From positions 1 to 64,000 of the forward strand of contig NZ_FQVC01000001.1 of assembly GCF_900128975.1 (NCBI RefSeq): a DNA stretch of 64,000 nt. The letters run 5' to 3'. The position numbers and the translations under genes are program-made. Positions 26,679 through 35,235 of the stretch are shown one piece after another. The notes beneath the pieces were generated by a model. The model saw nothing but the letters and a program-made list of their open reading frames with translations. It was not told where the DNA came from and searched no databases. Source of the DNA: Devosia limi DSM 17137. Lineage in GTDB: Bacteria; Pseudomonadota; Alphaproteobacteria; Rhizobiales; Devosiaceae. The stretch's first letter is position 1, and each line of letters starts with the position of its first letter.

Positions 26679-28265
26679 TCAGGCGCCGACGACCACCTTG
26701 TGGAGGCGCGTGATGGCGTCGAGGGCGGAGAGAATGGCGCCTTCCTGCCAAGCGGGCAGATAGGAGATATGCTCACCCGCCATCAGGGTACGGCCGTCCA
26801 TGGCGGCAGCGGTGGCGTATTGGGCTTCCTTGTCGGCCCAGATGCCATAGCAACCCAGGACCCAGGGCACACGATGCCAGGTCACCGCCACACCATTGGA
26901 GAATTCCTCGGTGTATTGCGGGTGAATCTGGGCGCCGTATTCGACTGCCTTGGCGACGCGCTCTTCCGGCGGCAGGGCGTTGAACTGGTACGCCGTGGCG
27001 CCCCAGCCATAGCCACCCAGCAGCACGGCCGGGCCGTCGCTGAAATAGTCGTTCGAGGGATAGGAAATCTGCGAAATCGGCAGGTTGGTATAGGTGATAC
27101 CGCCATAGATCCGCTCGTCCTGTTCCCAGAAGCGGCGCTTGAATTCGAGACCGAACTTGACCGAGCCCGCATAGGACATGGAGTCGATGACCGAGGTCAT
27201 TTCGCCGGAGAAGTTATGCTCGATCTGGCCGAGAATGGAGAACGGGATGGTGCAGATGCAGTAGTCGGCTGTCGCGGTCTGTTCGCCCGCGGCGCCGTTG
27301 CTGTCGACATAGGTGACGGTAACGCCGGTGTCGTTCTGGTCGATCTTGGTGACCTTGGCATTGTAAGTGATCAGATCGCCAATGACCTTCTCGAAGCCCA
27401 CGGCGATCATGTCCATGCCGCCGACCGGCTGGAAAATGGTGCCCTGATGGTCGATCGAGTCGCCGGTGACCAGATTGGCCCAGAGGCGCGACTGCAGCAC
27501 ATCGCTGAGCGCGATCGGCTCGGACGGAACCGGTGCGCCATCGACGCCGCCGCCGGGCGGCTTGTCCCAGCCCCGGAATTCTGACGTGTCGTCGCTCTTC
27601 ACATAAGCGTAGTTTTCGTCAAGCACGCCGTAGGTCTTGAGGGATTCCAGCAGCAGCTTGGCGTCGTCGGCGGTAACCGTCTCGTCGAGAGCATTCTGAT
27701 TGACGACCTTGGCGAGCAGTTCGGACACATGGCCCCGATAATCGGTGGCGATTTCGCGGAAACGCTGTGGCTTGCCGTCGAAGGCGTCCGTGCGGTGCAG
27801 ATATGCGTTGTGGTTGACCTGCATGAACGGCTCGAGCTTGACGCCGAGACGCTGGCAGTAATCGAGCACGCCATAGTGGTGGTGAGGAATGCGCCACGGG
27901 CCGGGATTGATGTAATTGCCCTCGGCAAATTTGACGTCCTGCACGGCGCCACCGAGCTCGACATATTTATCGCCACCGCGCAACGTCCAGCAACGGCCGC
28001 CCGCTTTTTCGCGATATTCGAGCACCTGCACCTTGTAACCGGCATCGCGCAATTCGAGCGCGGCAGTCATACCGGCCAGACCGGCACCCAGAATCAGCAC
28101 CGAGGCGCCCTTGGGGTCGCCCTCCAGCTTGATCGGACCCGAATAGGTGGATTCCTGGGCGAACCCCAGGCTTGTCATCGCATTGTACATGGCGACGCTA
28201 CCGGCCGCCGTACCAATCATCGCCAGCAATTGCCGCCGGCTCATTCCAGTTTCAAACCCAGACAT
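26679..28265 (-). CDS. exported flavin monoamine oxidase/dehydrogenase family protein
   Basis: This 528-residue flavoprotein is of the amine oxidase / L-amino acid oxidase type. A Tat-like leader SRRQLLAMIGTAAGSVAMY lies in residues 8-37. The FAD motif VLILGAGLAGMTAALELRDAG starts near residue 56, with GGRCWTLRGG and GGAVQDV after it, and the C-terminal FAD motif is LMAGEHISYLPAWQEGAI. It should oxidise an amine to an imine on the periplasmic side. NicA2, a member of this family, uses a cytochrome c and not oxygen; two adjacent cytochrome genes suggest the same here. GAGGAGG lies 5 bases before the ATG. Confidence 0.9.
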   Translation of the reverse strand: MSGFETGMSRRQLLAMIGTAAGSVAMYNAMTSLGFAQESTYSGPIKLEGDPKGASVLILGAGLAGMTAALELRDAGYKVQVLEYREKAGGRCWTLRGGDKYVELGGAVQDVKFAEGNYINPGPWRIPHHHYGVLDYCQRLGVKLEPFMQVNHNAYLHRTDAFDGKPQRFREIATDYRGHVSELLAKVVNQNALDETVTADDAKLLLESLKTYGVLDENYAYVKSDDTSEFRGWDKPPGGGVDGAPVPSEPIALSDVLQSRLWANLVTGDSIDHQGTIFQPVGGMDMIAVGFEKVIGDLITYNAKVTKIDQNDTGVTVTYVDSNGAAGEQTATADYCICTIPFSILGQIEHNFSGEMTSVIDSMSYAGSVKFGLEFKRRFWEQDERIYGGITYTNLPISQISYPSNDYFSDGPAVLLGGYGWGATAYQFNALPPEERVAKAVEYGAQIHPQYTEEFSNGVAVTWHRVPWVLGCYGIWADKEAQYATAAAMDGRTLMAGEHISYLPAWQEGAILSALDAITRLHKVVVGA

Positions 28266-28718
28266 GTAGCCCTCCTCACAGGGAATTCGGCACCCGATCA
28301 AAGCGGACGGGCACCAGCACCGAGCCTAGGCCAGCAATCTGATACTGGCAACAGGGTGAATCCATGCCCTGATGGGCCGCAGGCATCGCCGTTAGAGGCA
28401 TAATATTGCGCCTACGTGGCAATTGACGAAAATTTGGTCTTACCTCGCCATGCGTCGGCCGCGCGGCAATCGCCTGCAAACCTGAGGGGCAGGACAGGCA
28501 GATTTGGAAAACCGCGACGAGACTGCTGGAGGTCAAAGGCCCTCGGGGCCCTGGCAATGTCGACCGCGGTCAACGCGAATGCGCGTGGTCGTACCGTAAG
28601 CGATCAGAGAGGCTTAGATGGGGGGAATGCGCGAGTGCCGGTCGCCGACCGCGGCAGCGAGAATGGCGCAATAGCGCTCGCGCTGCCGACCATCAACCCC
28701 ATGAAGAATCAGGGGTAA
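28266..28718. other. 453-bp intergenic region
   Basis: This holds the promoter side of the amine-oxidase operon and the 3' flank of the tRNA-Ser gene. Short open frames on both strands have no recognisable protein signature. A GC-rich inverted repeat around GGCCCTCGGGGCCC (about 28537-28550) is the only structure I see. Confidence 0.4.
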
Positions 28719-28811
28719 TGGCGGAGAGGAAGGGATTCGAACCCTCGAGACAGTTTTTGACCGTCTGCGCCCTTAGCAGGGGCGTGCCTTCGACCACTCG
28801 GCCACCTCTCC
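28719..28811 (-). tRNA. tRNA-Ser (anticodon GCU)
   Basis: Read on the minus strand, the acceptor arms GGAGAGG and CCTCTCC pair, followed by discriminator G and an encoded CCA (28719-28721). The anticodon stem-loop CGCCCCTGCTAAGGGCG gives GCU, decoding AGC/AGU. A long variable arm (GCAGACGGTCAAAAACTGTC, class II) and the T-loop GGGTTCGAATCCC are clear. No integrase lies next to it. Confidence 0.97.
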
Positions 28812-29051
28812 AAGACGGGCTGGTACATGAGAAAGCGACGCGCATGCAAGGGGTTTTTGGTCGCGCCTGTCGTTTTCCCCAAACTGGCTCCCCCAAGGCG
28901 GGCGCGCATCGCGGAAACGGGGGGATTTCTGCGGAAATAGCGAAAGCGGTGCCAGGCGCCCCTGCCCTCGATCCAGCCCCTCGCGCAGAGCTGGATCGGC
29001 TCAATCAGGTCGCCGCAGCGCCTTGAGCGGAAGGACAGGGCAGATCGGGAA

Positions 29052-29753
29052 TCAACGCTGGCCGAAAAGGACTGCCTTGGCGGCGTCATCCTTGGTGAGA
29101 TCTACCTGGGTGGCACTATCAACAGTCAGGGCGAGTCCTGCCTTGGTGCCGGGGCGATTGCTGGTGCGATCGATCCAGGCGGCGACATGGGGGAATTCGG
29201 TGATATCCATGCCCTGGCGTTCCCAGCCGCGGGCCCAGCCGATGGAGGCGAGGTCGGCGATGGAGAAATCGCCGGCGATATAGTCGCGGCCTTCGAGCTG
29301 CTTGTTGAGAACGCCGTAAAGGCGATGAGTCTCATCGCGGTAGCGCTTGATGGCGTAATCGATCTTTTCGGACGCATAGAGCGCGAAGTGATGATTCTGG
29401 CCGAGCATGGGGCCGAAACCGCCGACCTGCCAGAATAGCCATTCATCGACCAGCACCTGCTGACGCGGATCGGCGGGATAGAATTTACCGAACTTGGTGG
29501 CGAGGTATTTCAGGATGGCACCGGACTCGAAGATCGAGATCGGCTGGCCGCCAGGGCCTTCGGGATCAACGATGGCCGGGATCTTGTTGTTCGGGGAAAT
29601 GGCGAGAAATTCGGGGGTGAACTGATCGCCCTTGCCGATATGGATGATGTGGACGTTATACGGAACGCCCAGTTCTTCGAGCATGGCCGAGATCTTGTGG
29701 CCATTGGGCGTGGGGAAGAAATAGAGGTCGATGGGTTTGGTCTGGGTGGTCAT
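29052..29753 (-). CDS. glutathione S-transferase
   Basis: This 233-residue protein has an N-terminal thioredoxin-like domain (about residues 6-90: LYFFPTPNGHKISAMLEELG, NNKIPAIVDPEG, and the GSH-binding FESGAILKYLA) and an alpha-helical C-terminal domain (about 100-215) with FSIADLASIGW. It resembles the YghU/YfcG (Nu) class, which handle organic peroxides or disulfides. The ATG at 29753 (MTTQTKPID) fits the family; an ATG 15 bases upstream is possible. Confidence 0.93.
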   Translation of the reverse strand: MTTQTKPIDLYFFPTPNGHKISAMLEELGVPYNVHIIHIGKGDQFTPEFLAISPNNKIPAIVDPEGPGGQPISIFESGAILKYLATKFGKFYPADPRQQVLVDEWLFWQVGGFGPMLGQNHHFALYASEKIDYAIKRYRDETHRLYGVLNKQLEGRDYIAGDFSIADLASIGWARGWERQGMDITEFPHVAAWIDRTSNRPGTKAGLALTVDSATQVDLTKDDAAKAVLFGQR

Positions 29754-29869
29754 GTCCGGTCCGTTCATTGGCAGGTCGAACGAACAATATCGGCGCTTTA
29801 CGATGGATGGCAAGGCGGCCGGAGGGAGATCGGTTCCCCTCCGGCCGCATAACGGGCATGCATGGGGGG

Positions 29870-30310
29870 TTATTCTCGCATGATACGCATCTGCGGTTCC
29901 CCATTGCCGGTGCGCGCCGGCGAGACGCCGTGGATGTCCACGGTCGAGACGACGCGGTGGCGGAAGGCCGAGAACAGTTCGGAGGTGACCACATCGACGG
30001 GTTCGTCGAAATTGATGGTCACCTGATAGTGCTGCATGTCGCTCTTGAGCAGGACACCAATCACCATGCCTTTGAAGGCCTGGCCGAGATAGGTGCCCTT
30101 GACGCGCATGCCGACCTGCATCGGGCTGCTCACCCGCTCAGGCAGCATGGCGCGGGCTGTGTTCCAATCGCGGAAGCCGTGGGCCCGGGCAACGGCTTCG
30201 AGGGCCGCACCATGGCTGAGGGGTTCACCGGCCCTGGCGCGGTCTTCGCGCAAGGCTTTGGCCTCCGCCTTGAGGGTCAGGGCGCTGGGGGTATCGAGGG
30301 AAAAAGACAT
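29870..30310 (-). CDS. glyoxalase-related protein, unknown function
   Basis: This 146-residue protein has an N-terminal helical region (LTLKAEAKALREDRARAGEP, then SHGAALEAVARAHGFRDWNTARA, about residues 12-52) of the kind annotated as glyoxalase-related. The C-terminal beta-rich part (KGTYLGQAFKGMVIGVL, then YQVTINFDEPVDVVTSELF) resembles a small barrel. No catalytic residues can be named. It may be a regulatory or binding protein. It is monocistronic, 56 bases beyond the end of the preceding GST promoter region. Confidence 0.7.
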   Translation of the reverse strand: MSFSLDTPSALTLKAEAKALREDRARAGEPLSHGAALEAVARAHGFRDWNTARAMLPERVSSPMQVGMRVKGTYLGQAFKGMVIGVLLKSDMQHYQVTINFDEPVDVVTSELFSAFRHRVVSTVDIHGVSPARTGNGEPQMRIMRE

Positions 30311-30638
30311 GACAAAGTTCTCTCACATTGCGTGAGGCATCTGATCCATGGGAGCCCGCATTGCCATGAAGCGCCTCGCAAAGGGGAACTATCATGCTGA
30401 AGTGTCACGCTATTGGCGTGTCTGGCTTGACCATCGGGACTATCCCGGCGAGCGGCGGGTGCCAGCGACCTGAGCGCTAAATGATCCCGGAAGGCGAATT
30501 TGTCAACTGCAGGGCAGATATGCTGATCAATCGGGGTGATGAGCCGCATCAGCCAAATGCATTGGGCGGATCGCCTGGAATAGGGCTAGGTGGGTGACGG
30601 ATTCGGGGCGAGCGCCCTGCCCGCGCTTGGAGTAGACG
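30311..30638. other. 328-bp intergenic region
   Basis: Divergent promoters for the glyoxalase-related and TauE/SafE genes. No gene or RNA was recognised in it. Confidence 0.4.
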
Positions 30639-31403
30639 ATGACTGAGATTTTGTTGCTGGTGGCTGGCCTTCTGGGCGGCGCGGTCAATTCGCTCGCGGG
30701 AGGCGGATCGTTCATCGTGTTCCCGGCGCTGCTGTTCGCGGGGGTACCGCCGGTGATTGCCAATGCGTCCAACACCTATGCGGCCCTGCCCGGTTATGCC
30801 AGCGGTGCCATCGGCTATTGGAAATCGATCCGCAAATACAAGGATCGACTGGTGCTCTATACGATCATCGCTGCGGTGTTCGGCTATGTCGGCGCTGAAC
30901 TGCTGCTGGTGGTCTCGGATGAGCTGTTCTCGCTGGTGGTGCCGTGGCTGATGCTGTTCGCCGTGGTGCTGTTTGCCTTTGGCAACCAGATCAATGGCTT
31001 TGTCGCGGCACGGGGTGGCACCGGGCGCGGTATGAAGCTGGCCGGCGCGGCGGTGCTGCTGGTGTTCCTTGCGGCCGTTTGCATCTATGGCGGCTTCTTC
31101 AATGCCGGACTGGGGATCCTGCTGCTGGCGTTTCTGGCCACGGCGGGGCTGAACGATATCCACGCGATGAACGGGCTGAAATTGTGGATTTCGGCAGTGG
31201 TCGCCATCGTCGCGGTGGCGCGGTTCGCCTTCAATGGATCGATCGACTGGTATCACGGCTCAATCGCGCTGGTGGGTGTGACCGTGGGCGGTTACCTCGC
31301 GGCGCGGTTTGCCCATCATGTGCCGACCGCGCTGATCCGGGGCGCGGTGCTGGTCTATGGCGTGGTGATGACGGGATATTTCTACTGGGTGGCGTATGCC
31401 TAG
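30639..31403 (+). CDS. TauE/SafE family membrane transporter
   Basis: This 254-residue integral membrane protein has about eight helices and the family repeat: LLVAGLLGGAVNSLAGGGSFIVFPALL at the start (residues about 5-30, glycine-rich) and AAVCIYGGFFNAGLGILLLAFL in the second half. Members export or import sulfite, sulfoacetate or other organosulfonates and some small carboxylates. The gene is alone, so the substrate is unknown. TTGGAG precedes the ATG by about 7 bases. Confidence 0.9.
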   Translation: MTEILLLVAGLLGGAVNSLAGGGSFIVFPALLFAGVPPVIANASNTYAALPGYASGAIGYWKSIRKYKDRLVLYTIIAAVFGYVGAELLLVVSDELFSLVVPWLMLFAVVLFAFGNQINGFVAARGGTGRGMKLAGAAVLLVFLAAVCIYGGFFNAGLGILLLAFLATAGLNDIHAMNGLKLWISAVVAIVAVARFAFNGSIDWYHGSIALVGVTVGGYLAARFAHHVPTALIRGAVLVYGVVMTGYFYWVAYA

Positions 31404-31435
31404 GGACGAGCGGGAGCGTTGCTAGCGGGCTTGAA

Positions 31436-31463
31436 GGCCCCCTCGGGTCGAGCCCGAGGGTGA
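31436..31463 (+). repeat. palindromic repeat, family B
   Basis: CCCTCGGG, loop TCGAG-type centre and CCCGAGGG, then TGAC, form a hairpin between the convergent TauE/SafE and molybdopterin genes. Confidence 0.65.
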
Positions 31464-31509
31464 CGCGCGGTGGGTGGGCGAGACCGCGGTCCCCGCCCAG
31501 CTCCAGTCT

Positions 31510-33606
31510 TTATTGCTCGGCTTTCCGGAGCCAGACGGCTGCATCGTGGAAGGCGGCGCCGCCGAAGGGGGGCGCGGGGGTGGCGTTGGTGAGGGTGTTG
31601 ATGCCCTGGCCGCGGCGGTGGGCCTTGTTGGCGTGCAGGCCTTCGGCGACGAGGACACCGCGTGGCAGGCCGGTGCGGATGCGGGCGGTCAGATCGACGG
31701 AACCGCGGCGATTGCCGAGGGTGACGAACGCACCGTCTGCAACGCCATTGGCGGCAGCATCATCGGGATGAATGAACACGGAGGGGACGCCTTCGCGGCG
31801 CTGGCTGCCGGGGGTTTCATTGAAAGACGAATTGAGGAAGGCGCGTGCCGGGCTGGTGGCCAGGCGGAAGGGATGCTCGGCATCGGCGTTTTCGATGATG
31901 TCCCAATGGTCGGCGAAGCGCGGCAGATCCGCAGGATCGCAGACCCATTGATAGCTCTTCCTTTCACGGGCGCCCTCCCAATTGGCAGAGAAACGGAAGC
32001 GCTTGTCGGGCCAGGCAAAGCCATCGGCAAAACGGGCCTCGGCGTCGGGGCGCTCACGATCAACGAAGCCGTTCTTTTCGATCTCGTCCAGTTCGCCATA
32101 ACCGGAGCGGCGGAAGGTGGCTTCGACGACGTCGCGGTCGATGGTCTTGAAGATTGCATCATCGAGGCCGAGGCGCAGAGCCAGGGCGTTGATGACTTCG
32201 TGGTTGGAGCGGGTTTCGCCCGGGCGATCGATGACCGCTGGGCCATAGAGCACGCGGGTGTGGCCACCGCGGGTGTAATAATCATTGTGTTCGAGGAACA
32301 TGGTCGCGGGCAGGACGATATCGGCCATTTCGGCCGTTTCGGTCATGAACTGCTCGTGGACGACGAGGAACAGGTCCTCGCGCGCAAAGCCCTGCCGGGT
32401 CAGATTCTGATCGGGGGCGACGGCGGCCGGATTGGTATTCTGCACGATGATGGCCTTGACCGGGCCGCCATGCTTGAGCGCCTTGGCGTTGCCCGTGAGG
32501 ATGGGGCCGATCTCGGACATGTCGAGCGAGCGCGGATCGCCCTTTTGCAGGGCCGCCCCGGTGATCTGGGATTTGTCGAGCTTCCAGGTGCCCGAATTGG
32601 AATGAAAGGCGCCGCCACCGCGATGCTGCCAGGCACCGGTCATGGCGGGAATGCAGAGGGCGGCATGCATGGCGGTGGAGCCATTGCGCTGGCGGGTGAA
32701 GCCATAGCCCAGGCGGAAATAGCTGCGTGGCGTGGTGCCGACGAGACGAGCGAAGGCTTCGATTTCGGCGACGGTCAAGCCGGTGATTTCGGCGGCCCAT
32801 TCGGGGGTGCGCGTGGCGAGATGGGCCTCGAAATCGGGGCCGAAATCGGTGAACTCGGCCATATAGGCGCGGTCGGCGAGGCCTTCGCGCAGCAGCACAT
32901 GCATGACGGCGACGGCCAGCGCACCATCGGTGCCGGGGCGCAGGATCAGGCCCAGATCGGCCTGGTCCATGGTGGCAGTCTTGTAGATGTCGATGACGAC
33001 AATCCTGGCGCCGCGTTCCTTGCGGGCGCGCATGGCGTGGGTCATCACATTGACCTGGGTGTGCACCGCATTGGTGCCCCAGATGACAACGCAATCGCTC
33101 TCGGCCATCTGCTCGGGATTAACGCCGCCGAGCATGCCGGTGCCGGCGATATAGCCGGGCCAGGCGGTGCCGGTGCAGATGGTGTCGTATTGGCGCGAAT
33201 AGCCCTTGGCGGCGCGCAGCCGATCGATACCGTCGCGGTGCACGTGGCCCATGGTGCCGGCATAGTAATAGGGCCAGATGGCTTCGGCGCCGTGTTCGGC
33301 TTCGATCTGGGTGAAGCGGGCGGCGATTTCGTCCAGTGCCTCATCCCAGGAAATCTGCTGCCACTGCCCTGCCCCCTTGGGGCCGACACGGCGCAGCGGA
33401 TGGGTGAGCCGGTCCGGATGGTGGACGCGCTCCGCATAGCGGGCGACTTTCTCGCAGATCACGCCGGCGGTGTAGGGATCGTCCTTGGCACCGCGGACCC
33501 GGCCAATGGTATGCGCGTCGATGATCTCCACATCCAGCGCGCAGGCGGACGGGCAATCGTGCGGGCAGACCGAACGGGCGGTGCGGGCGATGACGGGCTT
33601 GTTCAT
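31510..33606 (-). CDS. molybdopterin-dependent oxidoreductase with N-terminal [4Fe-4S] site
   Basis: This 698-residue enzyme belongs to the DMSO-reductase superfamily. The iron-sulfur motif SVCPHDCPSACALDVE near residue 12, with the fourth Cys in GVICEK near 47, is followed by the Mo-bis-MGD domains (YAGTMGHVHRDGIDRL, CTGTAWPGYIAGTG, VIWGTNAVHTQ) and a C-terminal dinucleotide-binding domain. There is no twin-arginine leader, so it is probably cytoplasmic. The substrate is unknown; the CPHDCP group includes many uncharacterised rhizobial enzymes. No partner subunit gene is adjacent. Start at MNKPVIARTA; an upstream extension of 52 residues lacks family support. Confidence 0.9.
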   Translation of the reverse strand: MNKPVIARTARSVCPHDCPSACALDVEIIDAHTIGRVRGAKDDPYTAGVICEKVARYAERVHHPDRLTHPLRRVGPKGAGQWQQISWDEALDEIAARFTQIEAEHGAEAIWPYYYAGTMGHVHRDGIDRLRAAKGYSRQYDTICTGTAWPGYIAGTGMLGGVNPEQMAESDCVVIWGTNAVHTQVNVMTHAMRARKERGARIVVIDIYKTATMDQADLGLILRPGTDGALAVAVMHVLLREGLADRAYMAEFTDFGPDFEAHLATRTPEWAAEITGLTVAEIEAFARLVGTTPRSYFRLGYGFTRQRNGSTAMHAALCIPAMTGAWQHRGGGAFHSNSGTWKLDKSQITGAALQKGDPRSLDMSEIGPILTGNAKALKHGGPVKAIIVQNTNPAAVAPDQNLTRQGFAREDLFLVVHEQFMTETAEMADIVLPATMFLEHNDYYTRGGHTRVLYGPAVIDRPGETRSNHEVINALALRLGLDDAIFKTIDRDVVEATFRRSGYGELDEIEKNGFVDRERPDAEARFADGFAWPDKRFRFSANWEGARERKSYQWVCDPADLPRFADHWDIIENADAEHPFRLATSPARAFLNSSFNETPGSQRREGVPSVFIHPDDAAANGVADGAFVTLGNRRGSVDLTARIRTGLPRGVLVAEGLHANKAHRRGQGINTLTNATPAPPFGGAAFHDAAVWLRKAEQ

Positions 33607-33748
33607 GAACGGCTCGGGGCTTGCTGAGGCTGCAGGGTATCCGAGGGGGTGGAATGGCTCAATGTGATTGTTGTGATGGGTGGGATGAACGGGGGTTATG
33701 GGCGCCACCGCGTCGGAGCCATCCATGCAATTAGTGAGGGCTGAGAAT

Positions 33749-33775
33749 GGCCCCCGGATCAAGTCCGAGGGCAGC
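33749..33775 (+). repeat. palindromic repeat, family B
   Basis: CCCCCGGA, loop TCAAG, TCCGAGGG and GCAGC between two minus-strand genes match the family B design. The surrounding 33607-33818 has no gene. Confidence 0.65.
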
Positions 33776-33818
33776 GCAGTGCATTGGGGCGTATCAGGGC
33801 AGGCAGGTTACACAACCG

Positions 33819-34445
33819 TCATAGCGCGGCGAAGGCTTTGGTGGCGGTTTCGGCGTTGCGGCGGGCGCGGGTGCTGGCGTGCTCGGCCAATTGGGCGGCA
33901 CCAGAGTGGAACTGCGAGAAGGTTACCTGGCGCTGGTCGTAGGTGGTGATGGCGATGCCGCGCCAATTGGGGCTGACGTTGCGTACGTCTGACCAGGCCA
34001 GAATGGTCTGCTTGCCGAAGGCGTTCCGGTGTTCCAGTCTCGCATTGTTCCAGCGCACCTTGACGAATAGGCCGCCGAGACCGATGCCGATGGCCCCTGC
34101 CCCCAGCATGAGCGACGCAGCGAAAGCAGCAAGCATCTGGGTGGGATCAACGACCTTGGTGCCACCGATGACGATGACAGCGGACATCAGCACCACGGCG
34201 AGGGCTGCAGCACCGTAGCAGGCGAAGTATTCCACCATTGAGGGACGCAGCTCGGACCAGCCATCGCGCTGGATGCCTTCCTGGTCCTGCACCAGCCGTA
34301 AGGCCAGGAAGGCGGCATAGCCAAATGCAACGACGCCCGCAGCGCGCGCAAGCGGCAGACCGGCAGTGGCGGGGATATGCTTGAGAAGTAGAAGGGTGAC
34401 GATCAAGACAAGTGGCACAGCCACTTCCTGCCAACGCAAGGGCAC
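33819..34445 (-). CDS. membrane protein with C-terminal PH-like domain, unknown function
   Basis: This 208-residue protein has four predicted membrane helices (about residues 8-25, 32-48, 72-93 and 102-128). A cytosolic C-terminal part follows (KVRWNNARLEHRNAFGKQTI, then LAWSDVRNVSPNWRGIAITTYDQRQVTF), reminiscent of bacterial PH-type domains. A GTG at 34443-34445 with GGAGAG six bases upstream is the best start; a TTG 66 bases earlier is weaker. I do not recognise a named family. Confidence 0.68.
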   Translation of the reverse strand: MPLRWQEVAVPLVLIVTLLLLKHIPATAGLPLARAAGVVAFGYAAFLALRLVQDQEGIQRDGWSELRPSMVEYFACYGAAALAVVLMSAVIVIGGTKVVDPTQMLAAFAASLMLGAGAIGIGLGGLFVKVRWNNARLEHRNAFGKQTILAWSDVRNVSPNWRGIAITTYDQRQVTFSQFHSGAAQLAEHASTRARRNAETATKAFAAL

Positions 34446-34683
34446 TATTTGCTCTCCGAAACTACGAGGGCCGGTGACGCGGGCTCGGCTATTACCAAAC
34501 GAAGCTAGCAAAGTTCGCCGGGATGACCATTAACAAAATCGGGAGCGCGGGAGGTTGCGTGGCGATACGAGCTTTTTTGCCACAGGGGGGCTGAGAGAGT
34601 GATTCAAATGGCTGGCAGGCAGAATCCGATCGCGCCGATAAGGCATTGGGAACGCTGGTATTTGCGGGCGCGCGCGAATTGAA

Positions 34684-34706
34684 AGCCCGCGGGGAAACCG
34701 CGGGCT
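34684..34706 (-). terminator. terminator-like hairpin after the guanidinium exporter gene
   Basis: AGCCCGCGG (34684-34692) pairs with CCGCGGGCT (34698-34706) across GGAAA-type loop bases. On the minus strand it lies 7 bases past the stop and is followed only by TTTC, so termination may be incomplete. Confidence 0.6.
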
Positions 34707-34712
34707 GGTTGG

Positions 34713-35027
34713 TCAGGAAATCACCTTGAGGCCGACAATACCGGCGACGATTAGGCCGATGCAGATGATGCGGGCGACGGTTGCCGGATCGCCAAACAGG
34801 TACATGCCGAGTATGGCGGTGCCGACGGTGCCGATGCCGGTCCAGACCGCGTAAGCGGTGCCAACCGGCAGGTCGCGGAGAGCGATTCCCAGCAGAGCGA
34901 CGGAAATGACCATTGCGCCTACGGTCAACGCGGTCGGCACCATGCGGGTGAAACCGTCCGTATATTTCAGGCCGATTGCCCAGCCGATTTCAAACAGGCC
35001 GGCGATAACGAGGTAGACCCATGCCAT
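34713..35027 (-). CDS. gdx: guanidinium exporter, SMR family (Gdx/SugE type)
   Basis: This 104-residue four-helix protein begins [20 protein letters not shown] with the essential Glu (residue 13) in the FE motif. Gdx-type markers are LKYTDGFTR and [21 protein letters not shown], which separate guanidinium exporters from the QacE/EmrE drug exporters of the same family. The homodimer exchanges guanidinium for protons at the inner membrane. The start at 35027 fits the family; TAGGAG lies 8 bases upstream. The guanidine-II riboswitch immediately upstream strongly supports the function. Confidence 0.94.
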   Translation of the reverse strand: MAWVYLVIAGLFEIGWAIGLKYTDGFTRMVPTALTVGAMVISVALLGIALRDLPVGTAYAVWTGIGTVGTAILGMYLFGDPATVARIICIGLIVAGIVGLKVIS

Positions 35028-35091
35028 GGGATTTCTCCTAGCGAGACAAACCGTCGGCGTGCGTGAGCCGAAAGCCATCTCATCTTGATGG

Positions 35092-35142
35092 TGGCGGGTC
35101 GTCCCGGCCAGAAATATGGGAATCGCGAGGTCGTCCAAGCGC
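35092..35142 (-). ncRNA. guanidine-II riboswitch (mini-ykkC)
   Basis: On the minus strand two small hairpins with ACGA loops stand in tandem. P1 (35124-35142) is CGC..GG-ACGA-CC..GCG; P2 (35092-35110) is GG-CGGG-ACGA-CCCG-CC. They are 13 bases apart, within the range of the class. Two ACGR-loop hairpins define the guanidine-II riboswitch, and the gdx start lies 64 bases downstream. Guanidinium binding by the paired loops would free the ribosome binding site and switch on gdx. Confidence 0.88.
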
Positions 35143-35235
35143 CTGCGATAGATAGAGCAGCCGCTGCAAAAGGTGAAGAGCATCCCCTGACCAGCAGATG
35201 CTCCGGGGGCGAATGGCATGCCTCAGCTTCTGCCA

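Noticed and set aside
22392..28265. Phage-holin-like gene (24815) as evidence of a prophage
   Set aside because: The family is widespread in chromosomes, and no other phage gene is nearby.
28719..28811. tRNA-Ser as a site of genomic-island integration
   Set aside because: No integrase, no direct repeat of the tRNA 3' end and no phage genes are next to it.
31474..33627. A 717-codon plus-strand frame opposite the molybdopterin enzyme
   Set aside because: Composition is Gly/Ala-rich with no motifs, while the minus-strand frame has the [4Fe-4S] signature and complete Mo-enzyme domains.
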